Source: Microbulbifer rhizosphaerae (GTDB lineage: Bacteria; Pseudomonadota; Gammaproteobacteria; Pseudomonadales; Cellvibrionaceae). From it: a DNA stretch of 64,000 bases. The notes under the pieces were generated by a model, which was not told the DNA's origin, made no database searches, and saw only the letters and a list, made by a program, of their open reading frames with translations. The first letter of the stretch is position 1. Each line of letters starts with the position of its first letter. Position numbers and translations under genes: made by a program. The stretch covers positions 1 through 64,000 of the forward strand of contig NZ_JACHWZ010000018.1 in assembly GCF_014191725.1 (NCBI RefSeq), given 5' to 3'. This document shows positions 1 through 8,652 of this stretch, in pieces.

Positions 1-132
1 AGAATCGAGCCAAGAGCAGTGAAACGACGACCGAAGCCTTACCCACTATTGACGAAATCACGCGATAAGGCACGGGAACTCGTTAGGAGACATGGACACC
101 CCAAAAAGCAGAGAATGGCGACGGCTGCGTAA
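1..132 (+). pseudogene. IS4-like transposase, C-terminal fragment
   Basis: Reading frame 1 is open from the first base to a TAA at 130-132 and encodes 43 residues rich in Arg and Lys, including RIEPRAVKRRPKPYPLLTK. This basic tail with the RRPKPYPLLT pattern is typical of the extreme C-terminus of IS4-family DDE transposases. The catalytic part lies left of the window, so it cannot be judged whether the element is intact. The direct-repeat array and a broken REP transposase follow immediately, so this edge looks like a mobile-element hot spot. The family call rests on pattern memory only. Confidence 0.6.
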
Positions 133-180
133 AAATGTTCCGCAAATTCAAACACTTGCGCTTAAGTCAGCGCCATTCGG

Positions 181-305
181 GTCAGGCCTTACATTTAAAC
201 AGCCGCAGGGGTCAGGCCTTAAACAGCCGCAGGGGTCAAACAGCCGCAGGGGTCAGGCCTTAAAACAGCCGCAGGAAACAGCCGCAGGGGTCAGGCCTTA
301 CATTT
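181..305. repeat. Short direct-repeat array (GTCAGGCCTTA / CAGCCGCAGG)
   Basis: Five copies of CAGCCGCAGG alternate with four copies of GGTCAGGCCTTA in about 125 bp. Some units are complete (about 24 bp) and others are shortened. The stop codon of the REP-associated transposase pseudogene (complement of 291-293) falls inside the last unit, so the array abuts or has eroded the 3' end of that gene. Units differ in length and have no spacers, so this is not CRISPR. Confidence 0.8.
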
Positions 306-1034
306 TGCATCACCTTCCACTGGACCGCCCTCGAATGACTTCACCGCTCTGCTGACCGTTGCGTAGCTCACACCAAACTCAGCCCCCACCTGCGCCAAGG
401 TGTACATAGCTTCATTTCGCTCCGAATATCTTTTCCGATAATGCTCCAACGGCCTTGGTGGACTCTGCCTCTGAGGCTTTGGAATATCCTGCAAAGACTG
501 TTCAGGGTTCATCCTGCATTGCATATCTTCTACGAATTCATCCGAACCCAGATAGATCTGATTCTTGAGCGATTCCCAGGGACTTGGCTGTCCACGGCCT
601 TCCTGAACGAACTGCCAATACCCTGCCTGCACCCTGCCACGACGAGCCCCGAAATTCCCCAAGACCCAGTCCGCAGTCAGCACCGGATGCGGCTCCGCCA
701 GGCCCGCCGTCGCCCGGTAGCTACTCCAGGGCCAGTCCTTGGCTGCACGCACCATGCGCGCACGCACAGGATTCAGAACGATGTACCGTGCAAGCTCCAG
801 TAGATAGCTCTCAGCCTCCACCAGAATCGCCTTGAAACGCCTCTGAAATACATGCCCTACCCGCTTGTGCCGGCGATTGAACTGCTGGGTATGAGTGCCG
901 TTGATGTACTTCATACCCTTGGACAAACTCGGCGTTCCGGTTTCCAACAACAGATGGTAGTGGTTGGACATCAAACAGTAGGCGTGACACAACCAACCGT
1001 ATCGCTCACAGGCCTTCCCTACCAATTCCAGGAA
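291..1034 (-). pseudogene. REP-associated tyrosine transposase (RAYT, Y1/IS200-like), 5'-truncated
   Basis: The frame encodes the core of a TnpA_REP-type HUH single-strand nuclease. It shows MSNHYHLLLET with the metal-binding HxH, and LARYIVLNPVRARMV with the likely catalytic tyrosine. The C-terminal extension has a DnaA-like helix-turn-helix around LAQVGAEFGVSYATVSRAV. The usual N-terminal strand (a start near MxRPLRIExPGAxYHVTxRG) is absent. Upstream of FLELVGKACERYGW the frame runs by chance through unrelated sequence and a small inverted-repeat element at 1089-1204. Known RAYTs move REP hairpins preceded by GTAG or GTGG, and this window contains many such hairpins. The gene is probably inactive. 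Confidence 0.8.
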
Positions 1035-1088
1035 ACCGTCATGCGCTGTCGCCTTTATGCGCTGGAAGGACAACCTGCCGAATGGAGC

Positions 1089-1204
1089 ACTTAGGGAATC
1101 TCTGAATATCGTCATTCCGGCGAAGGCCGGAATCCAGAACACGTTGATTTCAGACTCCGGCCTTCGCCGGAGTGACGAAATGGACCTGTTCAGAGATTCC
1201 TTAG
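1089..1204. repeat. Small inverted-repeat element, complete copy (MITE-like)
   Basis: About 116 bp bounded by GGAATCTCTGAA on the left and its complement TTCAGAGATTCC on the right. Inside are two GC-rich hairpins, TTCCGGCGAAGGCCGGAA and CTCCGGCCTTCGCCGGAG. It has no coding capacity. It sits just upstream of the point where the REP transposase loses its N-terminus, so insertion may have caused or accompanied that truncation. A second, cut copy lies at 2311-2398 in the opposite orientation. Confidence 0.75.
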
Positions 1205-1311
1205 GGCCGGTAATCCTCTCGCCAGAGGGGCGCACACCTTTAAAGTGCACGCCCCGGCGAGTGAAATTCAGGCCTCTGGATTTTACTGACCAGGATTTTG
1301 TCGCGACTGCT

Positions 1312-2283
1312 CTATCTTTTGCGGGAATTCACCACGCCTTGAGCGGTCCTTTTGACTTTTTGAATCGTACCGTCGTCGTTGAAATGGAGGTACTCGGCGG
1401 CCACATGCCGCTGCTTCTTTTTACAGCTTGAATCCGGCGTATCCAGCCAGCGGTGGTAAAACAGAACCCAGTGTCCTTTGTACTCGACAATGGAGTGGTG
1501 ATTGTTGCTGCTGTGCTCTTCATCCATGATGACGCCCTGATACTTCCATGGCCCTTTGGGTGAATCGCTCATGTAATAGCTCAGCACCCGGTTGTTTTCC
1601 GGCATGGTGAAGTAGTAGATTCCGTTTCTCTTGAATACCCAGGGTCCTTCCATTTTGGGCTCATGTCCACCCATGTCCATTTTTTGGAAGTCGCCCTTTA
1701 CACTCAGCATGTCATCTGCCATTTCTGCGACGTGGTAGTCCCTGCCGGTACCATGAAAATACAAGTAAGCTTTGCCGTCGTCGTCGATGAAAAGACTCGG
1801 GTCATTGGCGTAGGGCTCTCTCCACAGCGGCCCACCGATTGCATCCTTAAAGGGTCCTGTTGGCGAATCGCTGACCGCAATGCCAATTCCCATCCACTTT
1901 GTGCTGTTTTTCGGGTTTTGCCGGTCCTTCATGCCTGTTCCCGCGGGGAAGACCAGGTAATATTTGCCGTTCTTGTAGGCTGCGTCTGGTGCCCAGGCAT
2001 AATTGTCCGCCCAGGTGAGATCATCCACCGACAAAATGGGGCCGTGATCCGTCCAGTTGACAAGGTCGTCGGACGAGAAGGCGTACCAGTCTTTCATATA
2101 GAAATCTTCCTGGCACTCTTCGTCATGGGAGGTGTAAAGGTACATTCTTCCGTCTTTCCAGACGTGTCCTGACGGATCAGCTGTTCTTATATCGCTGCCA
2201 AAGTCGAGGGGGTTTTGCGCAAGACATATTGAGGAGCCCAATACAAGAAAAGGTAATAGCAATTTAAAAGCGGATCGATTCAT
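1312..2283 (-). CDS. Secreted glycoside hydrolase family 43 protein
   Basis: The 323-residue protein has a Sec signal (MNRSAFKLLLPFLVLGSSIC, cleavage near LAQ) and a single five-bladed GH43 domain. The three expected acidic residues are visible: base Asp36 in TADPSG, pKa-modulating Asp161 in ANDPSLF and general acid Glu212 in KMEGPWVF. Family members are inverting arabinofuranosidases, arabinanases or xylosidases; the sequence alone does not fix the substrate. There is no C-terminal accessory domain, so it is shorter than the second GH43 at 2751-4331. Its place at the edge of a pectin locus suggests removal of arabinose side chains. A cut repeat element lies directly upstream. Confidence 0.85.
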   Translation of the reverse strand: MNRSAFKLLLPFLVLGSSICLAQNPLDFGSDIRTADPSGHVWKDGRMYLYTSHDEECQEDFYMKDWYAFSSDDLVNWTDHGPILSVDDLTWADNYAWAPDAAYKNGKYYLVFPAGTGMKDRQNPKNSTKWMGIGIAVSDSPTGPFKDAIGGPLWREPYANDPSLFIDDDGKAYLYFHGTGRDYHVAEMADDMLSVKGDFQKMDMGGHEPKMEGPWVFKRNGIYYFTMPENNRVLSYYMSDSPKGPWKYQGVIMDEEHSSNNHHSIVEYKGHWVLFYHRWLDTPDSSCKKKQRHVAAEYLHFNDDGTIQKVKRTAQGVVNSRKR

Positions 2284-2310
2284 TGTTACTTCCTATGGTT
2301 TCGTGGAACG

Positions 2311-2398
2311 AAGGAACCTCTGAACAAGTCCATTTCGTCACTCCGGCGAAGGCCGGAGTCCAGAGAAATCAGCGAGTTCTGGATTCCGACCTTCGCCC
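2311..2398. repeat. Truncated copy of the small inverted-repeat element
   Basis: The sequence from GGAACCTCTGAAC through the first hairpin CTCCGGCGAAGGCCGGAG and on to GTTCTGGATTCCGACCTTCGCC matches the complement of the element at 1089-1204, with several substitutions. The second half of the final hairpin and the right terminal repeat are missing. The match stops at about 2398, where unrelated sequence begins. Confidence 0.7.
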
Positions 2399-2660
2399 AC
2401 TACTGTCCGGAATAATCTCATAGAAGCGTTCCTTGCCTGGCAAGGAGCTCTTCTCGCCATCGCTGATGTCTTCGCCAAACCTGATATTCGGTTTCCGACC
2501 GCTTGAACAATGCATCACCGGGGCGTACGCGGATATGCTGGACGCGAACACGTCGTGGGTACGAATCGAGAGGCCGCTGCGGATCAGGGTAATGCCGAGA
2601 GAGGGCGCCGTCTGTCCGGCAATGGAACGACGGAGAATCCCATGGTTTTTTCACGTGTTC
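2399..2660. other. Unassigned stretch, possible decayed gene relic on the minus strand
   Basis: No convincing gene is present. On the minus strand one frame stays open from about 2640 to 2400 and reads protein-like text such as SLGITLIRSGLSIRTHDVF and later KERFYEIIPDSSG, but it has no start codon with a ribosome site and no recognisable family. It lies between a cut mobile element and a REP hairpin, so a gene remnant left by rearrangement between the two GH43 genes is plausible. Chance openness in GC-rich DNA is the alternative. Confidence 0.3.
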
Positions 2661-2735
2661 TGTAGGAGCGGCCGTTGGCCGCGATCGATAGTGGTAATTT
2701 CCCAGGGCCCATCGCGGCCAACGGTCGCTCCTACA
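2661..2735. repeat. REP-type palindrome (TGTAGGAG family)
   Basis: TGTAGGAGCGGCCGTTGGCC and its near-perfect complement ending GGTCGCTCCTACA face each other across a short spacer. The GTAG at the foot of the hairpin is the tetranucleotide associated with REP/RAYT systems. It lies just downstream of the GH43 gene ending at 2751 and may act as an mRNA 3' hairpin. Confidence 0.8.
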
Positions 2736-2750
2736 AGGACAGTTCGAGGA

Positions 2751-4331
2751 TCACTTCACGTGCAGATAGTCGAAGTCCGCGTGGCCGTTGTCGCCTTGGG
2801 CAAAGAGGCCGAAGCGGGCGCCAACCCAGCGTCCGGGTTGGGCGATAAATCCCTCGTTCAGCGGTGTCCAATTTCCATCCGGCTGGCGGTAGGAAAATAC
2901 GGTACGGCCTTCGGGAAAGACGCTGATGCCGATTTCCGCCTGGGGCTTCTCCAGCTCTGCGAGCAGAACCTCGTGTGTCTTGCAACCGCCGCGGGCACCG
3001 ATACACACGTTGTAAATCAGCTGGCTTTTGCCGTCTTTGTTGCGCAGCCCGAGCCAGGCGTAGTCGGTGCCGTAGACCAGCAGGCCGGCCTGGGCCTTGT
3101 CTCCCTCGAGCCGCAGCTTGGTCTCCACGCGGAACTCTTCCGCCGGGAACTTCTGCAATAACAGCGACGGCACATGCCAGAGGTTTTCTGCCTCACCGGT
3201 ACCGGACTGGGCAAAAAGGCGCAGATGGCCGGGGTTGTCGCTGAGCGAGTACCAGTCGGCCCGCCAGTTGGCATTCCACTGCCACTGGGGCTGCAGTTTT
3301 TTCGTATCGAATTCGTCGCTGGCAGCCAGAGAAAAGTCCGCCGATGCCGCGGATACTTTCGGACGCGCGTGGCTCAGTACCGGCTCGCCGCGGCCATCGC
3401 CGTCGGGGTCTGCGCCGATCACCGGCCAGCCATCTCTCCATTGCATGGGCTGCAGGTGCACTATACGGCCATAGGCGTCCTTGTCCTGGAAGTGCAGGAA
3501 CCAGTCCTCACCACCGGCGGTGCTTACCCAGGCGCCCTGGTGCGGGCCGTTGATGGGGGTATTGCCCTGGGCCATCACCACCTTCTCCTCGTAAGGACCG
3601 TAAATATTCTTCGCGCGGAACGCCGACTGCCAACCCTGGGCAACACCACCGGCGGGTGCAAACACATAGTAGTAACCGTCGCGCTTGTAAAACTTGGGGC
3701 CTTCCAGGGTGCGATAGCCGGGAATCTTATTGCCGTCGATCACCACTTTGCCCTTGTCGAGAACCTTGCGCGCATCGGCGCTCATACGGTGCAGGGTGAG
3801 TACATTATTGATACCGGAACGGCTCTTGGCCCAGGCGTGCAGCAGATAGGCCTTGCCATCGTCATCCCACAGGGGGGTGGGGTCAATCAGCCCTTTTCCT
3901 TCTTTCAGAAGGTGTGGCTCACTCCAGGGGCCGCGCATATCCTCGGCGGTGATCACGAAAATACCCTGATCCGGGTCGCCGTAGAAAACCCAGAATTTGT
4001 CGTCGTGGTAGCGCAGGCTGGGCGCCCAGACGCCGTTGCCGTGCTGGGGAATAGAAAAACGCTCGTCCGGTACCTGCTGCTCCAGCACGTGGCCGAGCAG
4101 GCGCCAGTGCACTAGGTCCCTGGAGTGCAGTATCGGCAGGGCGGGCGCATGGTTGAAGCTGGACGAAATCATATAGAAATCGTCGCCCACCCGAACCGCG
4201 TCCGGGTCCGAATAGTCAGCGTGGATAATGGGGTTGGTGTATTTTTCCCGATCTGTGCCAGCAAGCGCTGTTGGTATTGAACAGAGCGCGGCAACCAATG
4301 AAAGGCAATAAAGGCGGAAAAGCAGTTTCAC
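2751..4331 (-). CDS. GH43 glycosidase with C-terminal beta-sandwich domain
   Basis: With the GTG start at 4331 (preceded by GGAGGT at good spacing) the protein has 526 residues and a clean signal peptide, (M)KLLFRLYCLSLVAALC...TALA. An ATG lies in frame at 4346, but that start would place the GGAGG inside the gene. The GH43 domain (about 30-330) shows base Asp42 in SDPD, Asp150 in LIDPTPLW and acid Glu210 in TLEGPKFYKRDG. Residues 340-526 look like the concanavalin-like C2 domain of beta-xylosidase/arabinofuranosidase-type GH43 proteins. The gene lies downstream of the TonB-dependent receptor on the same strand, consistent with trimming pectin or arabinoxylan side chains in the periplasm. Confidence 0.85.
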   Translation of the reverse strand: MKLLFRLYCLSLVAALCSIPTALAGTDREKYTNPIIHADYSDPDAVRVGDDFYMISSSFNHAPALPILHSRDLVHWRLLGHVLEQQVPDERFSIPQHGNGVWAPSLRYHDDKFWVFYGDPDQGIFVITAEDMRGPWSEPHLLKEGKGLIDPTPLWDDDGKAYLLHAWAKSRSGINNVLTLHRMSADARKVLDKGKVVIDGNKIPGYRTLEGPKFYKRDGYYYVFAPAGGVAQGWQSAFRAKNIYGPYEEKVVMAQGNTPINGPHQGAWVSTAGGEDWFLHFQDKDAYGRIVHLQPMQWRDGWPVIGADPDGDGRGEPVLSHARPKVSAASADFSLAASDEFDTKKLQPQWQWNANWRADWYSLSDNPGHLRLFAQSGTGEAENLWHVPSLLLQKFPAEEFRVETKLRLEGDKAQAGLLVYGTDYAWLGLRNKDGKSQLIYNVCIGARGGCKTHEVLLAELEKPQAEIGISVFPEGRTVFSYRQPDGNWTPLNEGFIAQPGRWVGARFGLFAQGDNGHADFDYLHVK

Positions 4332-4430
4332 TACACTGACCTCCATAAAAAGCACCGCGCCTGGGGGGAGCGGTGCAAGCAAAGACGGAGAACTCCGCAC
4401 AAAAAATTTGATTGGCACATCCATTGTGCC

Positions 4431-4467
4431 GCATTAACCCGGCAATATTCAGTTGCCGGGTTAATGC
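4431..4467 (-). terminator. Perfect 15-bp inverted repeat between receptor and GH43 genes
   Basis: GCATTAACCCGGCAA at 4431-4445 is the exact complement of 4453-4467 across a seven-base loop. It sits 33 bp past the stop codon of the TonB-dependent receptor and before the GH43 start. No T-run follows, so a factor-independent terminator is not assured; an mRNA-stabilising hairpin or processing site is equally possible. Confidence 0.45.
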
Positions 4468-4499
4468 AGCCCTAGGGCACCTCTAAATCAAAATGTTAC

Positions 4500-7238
4500 T
4501 TAGAACTTGTACTGAGCACCTACGAAGTACTGTGCACCAGTGCTGATCTCGTTGATCATGCGCTTGGCATCTCCATCCATGTAGGAGAACACCGGCTCGT
4601 CGGTGAGGTTGATGGCCTCAAAGTTAACTTTGAGGTTATCGGTCACACGGTAGCTGGCAGAGAAGTCCAGGAAGCTGGTCGCATCTACGTAGCGACGTTT
4701 TTCCTTGTCTGTCTCCTGCGGACGGGTGGAGTACTCGCCGCGGTTCGCCATGGAAAGGCGCGCAGAGAAAACGTCGTTTTCCCAGTACAAGGTCAGGTTG
4801 GAGGAGTCGTCGGATTGGCCGCTCAACGGGCCTTTGAACTCGTCTGGCTCACCGGCTTTGTAGGTCACTTCGGAACTTACCTTGGTCAGGTTAGCGATAA
4901 CGCCAAAGTTGCGCACCCACTCCGGTCCCGGCAGGAAAGTCAGCGGCTGTTGATATTGCAGTTCCCAACCATCCAGTTCACCACCTTTTTCGCCGTTTAT
5001 GGTGCGCTTCACTTCGAAGTCTGCGTTGTACAGATCATCGTACTGGGCGCCCAGCAGGCTGTCCGGCAGGCCGGTCGCGGCCCAGGGCATAACATCGGTC
5101 TGGCCAATCGGCAGGGACTCGATGTCCTTCACGAAGTAAGCCACAGACACAACGGCGTTTTCGGCGAAGTACCACTCAGCGCCCAGATCATAGGCTTTCG
5201 CGCGGAACGGCTCGATGAACGGGTTGCCGTAGCTTACTTTCGGATCGCCGAAGGTGCCTACGCTACCACCCGGGCTAAGGGTTCCCAGATTCGGACGGGA
5301 CATTACCTTGGCGGCGCTACCGCGCAGGATCACGTCGTCGCTCAGCTCGTACACCAGGTTCATTGACGGCAGGGTGTCGCGGTAGTCGTTCTCTACAGTC
5401 ACCTCCACTTCGCCATTCTGCAGGCCGGTGGAGGTCAGTTCGGTTTCTACGCTGCGCACACCGACGTTACCGCGGAAACGGCGGCCGGCGATATCGGTAT
5501 CGAAGTCCAGCTGCGCGTATACACCCAGGCTTTTCTCTTCCACTTCGCGGGTGTCACCAGCGCGTACCGTGTGCGGCCAGCAGCCACTTGCCAGTGCTAC
5601 ATCAATCAGTGCGAGATCACCTTTGAAGTAGGGGAGGCCGGTGGGGCTGACCACGGAGCCCATGTCGCTGGTGACATTGGAGCCAACGCCGCAGGCCTCG
5701 CCATCAACAGTACCGTCTCTTTCATCGGCATCAGAGAGTCCAGTATCCGCTTGCACACCGGCGATTTCATAACCGTAAGACTTCTGGGTGACACCACCGC
5801 GCAGGGTCAACGCATCGTTAAACGCGTAGTCCAGGTCCAGACGGAAAGTGGAAGTGGAGGACTCGGCATCTTGCAGGCGATCGCGAATCTCGGACAGCTC
5901 CCAGTTCTCCGGATTGGTGGTATCGAAACCGAACACAATTTCAGGGGAAGTCATGTCGGTGTAGTCGTAGGTTACGGTGTCATTGGACTCGGCGTACTCG
6001 ATCATCCGGCGAGGATCGGTCTCGCTGAAGTGCTCCAGAATCAGGGTGCTTTCGCGGTTCTGCAGATCCGAGGTGGACCCGCCGGCGAGAAACTTCAAGT
6101 GGAAGTCTTCGCTGAAGTCGTGCTCCAGAGACAGTGAGTACTGGGTAAACTCGGACTCCCAATCCGCGAGGAAATTTTCCGCACGGGTATCCACGCCATC
6201 CATGGTGGCGGTGATCAGGTTATTGTTGCCGTCAATGGTGTAGGCAGCCACGTCGGTCTGTGCGTTACCGGTGTCACCGGTACGAGCCAGAGAGATCGGG
6301 TTGATGTTCGGCTCGGTACGCTTGGAGTCGAGGTTGGAATACAGGGCGTCGAAGCTCACCAGGGTGGAGTCGCTCGCCTGCCACTGGAAAGAAGAGGTAA
6401 CACCCAGGCGATCCTCGCCGTAGTTACGGTTCATGTAGCGCGGGATGCGCGGATGCCAGGCGCTCCGGACCTGATCGAACTCCGCTTCGCTGTCACACGC
6501 GGTACAGCTGGCAAAATCATCGTCTTCCCAGCGACCGGTGTCGGCGCCTTCCCCGAATACATTGCGCTCGGAGAATGCGACGGAGAAGAGCGCGCCCAGG
6601 GTCTGGTCTTCGTTGGTCAGGCTCACCAGCGCAGACGTGCGCGGGGAGAATTCTTCACTGCCGTCGTTGTAGCTGCCCTGAACGTTGGCAACCACGGTTA
6701 CGGGATCGTAATCGAAGGGACGCGCGGTGCGCAGTGCAACGGTCGCCCCCAGAGAGCCTTCCTCAAGCTCAGCAGAAGTGGACTTGTAAACATCCAGGCG
6801 GTTGAACAGTTCGGAGGCAAACACGTTGAAATCGAAACCGCGATTGGTCTGCACGCCATTGGAACCAGCAGACAGCGACTGTGCTTGCATGCCGTTGATC
6901 TGCACCCGCGTGAAAGTAGAATTCAGGCCGCGCACGGTGATTTCACGACCCTGGCCGCCATCGCGATCGATAGTCACACCGGGAATACGCTGCAAAGATT
7001 CCGCCAAGTTCTGGTCGGGGAAATCGGCAATATCCTCTGCCAGAATCGAATCCACCATAGTGGTGGAATTGCGCTTGGTATCCAGCGCCTTGGCAAGGCT
7101 TCCGGCGTAGCTTCCAGTGACAACCACTTCCTCCAGCGACGCTTCGCCCTCCTGTGCAAAAACCGGCGCTGTAGACAGGCTGATACCGGCGGCGGTTATT
7201 GCAACATAGAGGGGTTTCTGCATAAATTTACGAAACAT
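4500..7238 (-). CDS. TonB-dependent receptor, SusC-like outer-membrane oligosaccharide importer
   Basis: 912 residues with a signal peptide ending at VFAQ, then a TonB box (EEVVVTG, about residues 36-42). A plug domain follows (RIPGVTIDRDGGQGREITVRG, roughly 45-170), then a long beta-barrel ending in the aromatic terminus GAQYKF that the outer-membrane assembly machinery recognises. Lipid and sugar TonB receptors of this Proteobacterial type import oligosaccharides with TonB-ExbBD energy. The setting downstream of kdgK-dctPQM and upstream of a GH43 points to oligogalacturonide or related pectin fragments. The 104-bp gap to dctM contains no recognised operator, so co-transcription with the TRAP genes or a separate promoter are both possible. 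Confidence 0.9.
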   Translation of the reverse strand: MFRKFMQKPLYVAITAAGISLSTAPVFAQEGEASLEEVVVTGSYAGSLAKALDTKRNSTTMVDSILAEDIADFPDQNLAESLQRIPGVTIDRDGGQGREITVRGLNSTFTRVQINGMQAQSLSAGSNGVQTNRGFDFNVFASELFNRLDVYKSTSAELEEGSLGATVALRTARPFDYDPVTVVANVQGSYNDGSEEFSPRTSALVSLTNEDQTLGALFSVAFSERNVFGEGADTGRWEDDDFASCTACDSEAEFDQVRSAWHPRIPRYMNRNYGEDRLGVTSSFQWQASDSTLVSFDALYSNLDSKRTEPNINPISLARTGDTGNAQTDVAAYTIDGNNNLITATMDGVDTRAENFLADWESEFTQYSLSLEHDFSEDFHLKFLAGGSTSDLQNRESTLILEHFSETDPRRMIEYAESNDTVTYDYTDMTSPEIVFGFDTTNPENWELSEIRDRLQDAESSTSTFRLDLDYAFNDALTLRGGVTQKSYGYEIAGVQADTGLSDADERDGTVDGEACGVGSNVTSDMGSVVSPTGLPYFKGDLALIDVALASGCWPHTVRAGDTREVEEKSLGVYAQLDFDTDIAGRRFRGNVGVRSVETELTSTGLQNGEVEVTVENDYRDTLPSMNLVYELSDDVILRGSAAKVMSRPNLGTLSPGGSVGTFGDPKVSYGNPFIEPFRAKAYDLGAEWYFAENAVVSVAYFVKDIESLPIGQTDVMPWAATGLPDSLLGAQYDDLYNADFEVKRTINGEKGGELDGWELQYQQPLTFLPGPEWVRNFGVIANLTKVSSEVTYKAGEPDEFKGPLSGQSDDSSNLTLYWENDVFSARLSMANRGEYSTRPQETDKEKRRYVDATSFLDFSASYRVTDNLKVNFEAINLTDEPVFSYMDGDAKRMINEISTGAQYFVGAQYKF

Positions 7239-7342
7239 TATTATTCTCCCTGTTAAGCTTCTTATCTCTCTTCATCAATGGCCCAGACAGGCTTGCTCTG
7301 ATAACGCCCCTACACCTGCCCGGATTCGTTTAGCCGCGGTGG

Positions 7343-8644
7343 TCAGTCGATCAACCCCAACGCCCGCGGCAGGTACTCACTGATCGCCGGCACATAGGTC
7401 ACCAGTATCAGCACTAGGAACATCACCGCATACATTGGCAGCAGCGGTCGGACAAGCTGGGTGATCGAGGTTTTGGAAATACTTGCGCCCACAAACAGCA
7501 CGCTGCCCACCGGAGGTGTGCACAACCCGATACAGAGGTTGAGGATCATGACGATGCCGAACTGCAGCGGGGACATGCCCAGTTCCACAGCCACCGGCAG
7601 GAATATGGGGGTAAAGATCAGAACCGCCGGAGTCATGTCCATAAAGGCCCCCACCACCAGCAGGACCAGGTTGATGGTAAGCAGGATCAGCAGCGGATTT
7701 TCGCTGATGGTGATCAGAGCCTCACTGATGGTCTGGGGAATATTCTCGTAGGAGAGTATCCAGGACATGGCCGAGGAGGCGGCGATCAGGAACATCACTA
7801 TCGCTGTGGTTTCCACTGCCTTTACCAACAGTTCCGGCAATTGCGAGACCTTCACTTCCCGGTATACCAGCACCGAGAGTAGCAGCGAGTAGAGCACCGC
7901 GATGGCACTGGCCTCGGTAGCGGTGAAGATACCGCTGATAATGCCGCCGATAACCACCACGACGAGGAACAGGCTGGGTATCGCGTCCAGGGTTTTGCGC
8001 AGCGCCTCCCGCCAGGGGGTGACTTTCCCCACCGGATAGCCCTTGGCTTTGGCCCAGATTCCACAAACCAACATCAGCCCCAGGGCTACCAACAGACCGG
8101 GCAGGTAGCCGGCGATAAACAGCGCGGCAATGGACACGCCCCCGCTGGCCAGGGAATACACAATCAGGATATTGCTCGGGGGTATCAGCAGGCCGGTGGT
8201 GGAGGAGGCCACGGTAACGGCGGTATTGAAATTTTTGTCGTAGCCCTCCTTGGTCATCGACGGAATCATGAATCCGCCGATCGCCGAGGTGGCGGCCACC
8301 GCGGAACCGGAAATGGAACCGAACAGCGTGCAGCTGATGATGTTCACGAACGCCAGGCCGCCGGGCAACATGCCCACCAATACCCGTGCGAAGTCGATAA
8401 TTCGCCGCGCGATTCCGCCGCTGCCCATCAGCAGCCCCGAAAAAATGAAAAATGGAATCGCCAACAGCGCGAAACTGTCGATTCCACTGGCCATGCGCTG
8501 GGCCATGGTGATCAGCGCCGGTACCACGTCGATGGTTATCAGCATGGTCAGCAGGGTGGCGATACCAATACTGACGGAAATAGGGACGTTCAGCGCCAGC
8601 AGGAGCAGGAAGCTGATCAGCAATACAGCTGCGGTGATTTCCAT
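7343..8644 (-). CDS. dctM: TRAP transporter large membrane subunit DctM
   Basis: 433 residues starting at the ATG at 8644, with AGGAGG seven bases upstream; the frame is open further but lacks a better start. The protein is almost wholly hydrophobic, with about 12 membrane segments. It shows the DctM family features GGFMIPSMTKEGYD and TGLLIPPSNILIVYS in the first half and CIGLCTPPVGSVLF in the second. It forms the Na+-coupled channel of a tripartite ATP-independent periplasmic transporter with DctQ, whose stop codon lies eight bases upstream. In uronate loci such systems import galacturonate, glucuronate or short unsaturated oligouronides. Confidence 0.93.
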   Translation of the reverse strand: MEITAAVLLISFLLLLALNVPISVSIGIATLLTMLITIDVVPALITMAQRMASGIDSFALLAIPFFIFSGLLMGSGGIARRIIDFARVLVGMLPGGLAFVNIISCTLFGSISGSAVAATSAIGGFMIPSMTKEGYDKNFNTAVTVASSTTGLLIPPSNILIVYSLASGGVSIAALFIAGYLPGLLVALGLMLVCGIWAKAKGYPVGKVTPWREALRKTLDAIPSLFLVVVVIGGIISGIFTATEASAIAVLYSLLLSVLVYREVKVSQLPELLVKAVETTAIVMFLIAASSAMSWILSYENIPQTISEALITISENPLLILLTINLVLLVVGAFMDMTPAVLIFTPIFLPVAVELGMSPLQFGIVMILNLCIGLCTPPVGSVLFVGASISKTSITQLVRPLLPMYAVMFLVLILVTYVPAISEYLPRALGLID

Positions 8645-8652
8645 AAATCCTC

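Noticed and set aside
181-305. CRISPR array
   Set aside because: The repeats are short, uneven and directly abutting, with no unique spacers of constant length and no cas genes in the window.
1035-1250. N-terminal extension of the REP transposase frame up to 1250
   Set aside because: The extra residues are encoded by an inverted-repeat element and unrelated sequence, not by the conserved N-terminus of the family.
4332-4424. Longer start for the second GH43 protein
   Set aside because: Additional in-frame codons would bury the signal peptide; GGAGGT at proper spacing supports the GTG at 4331.
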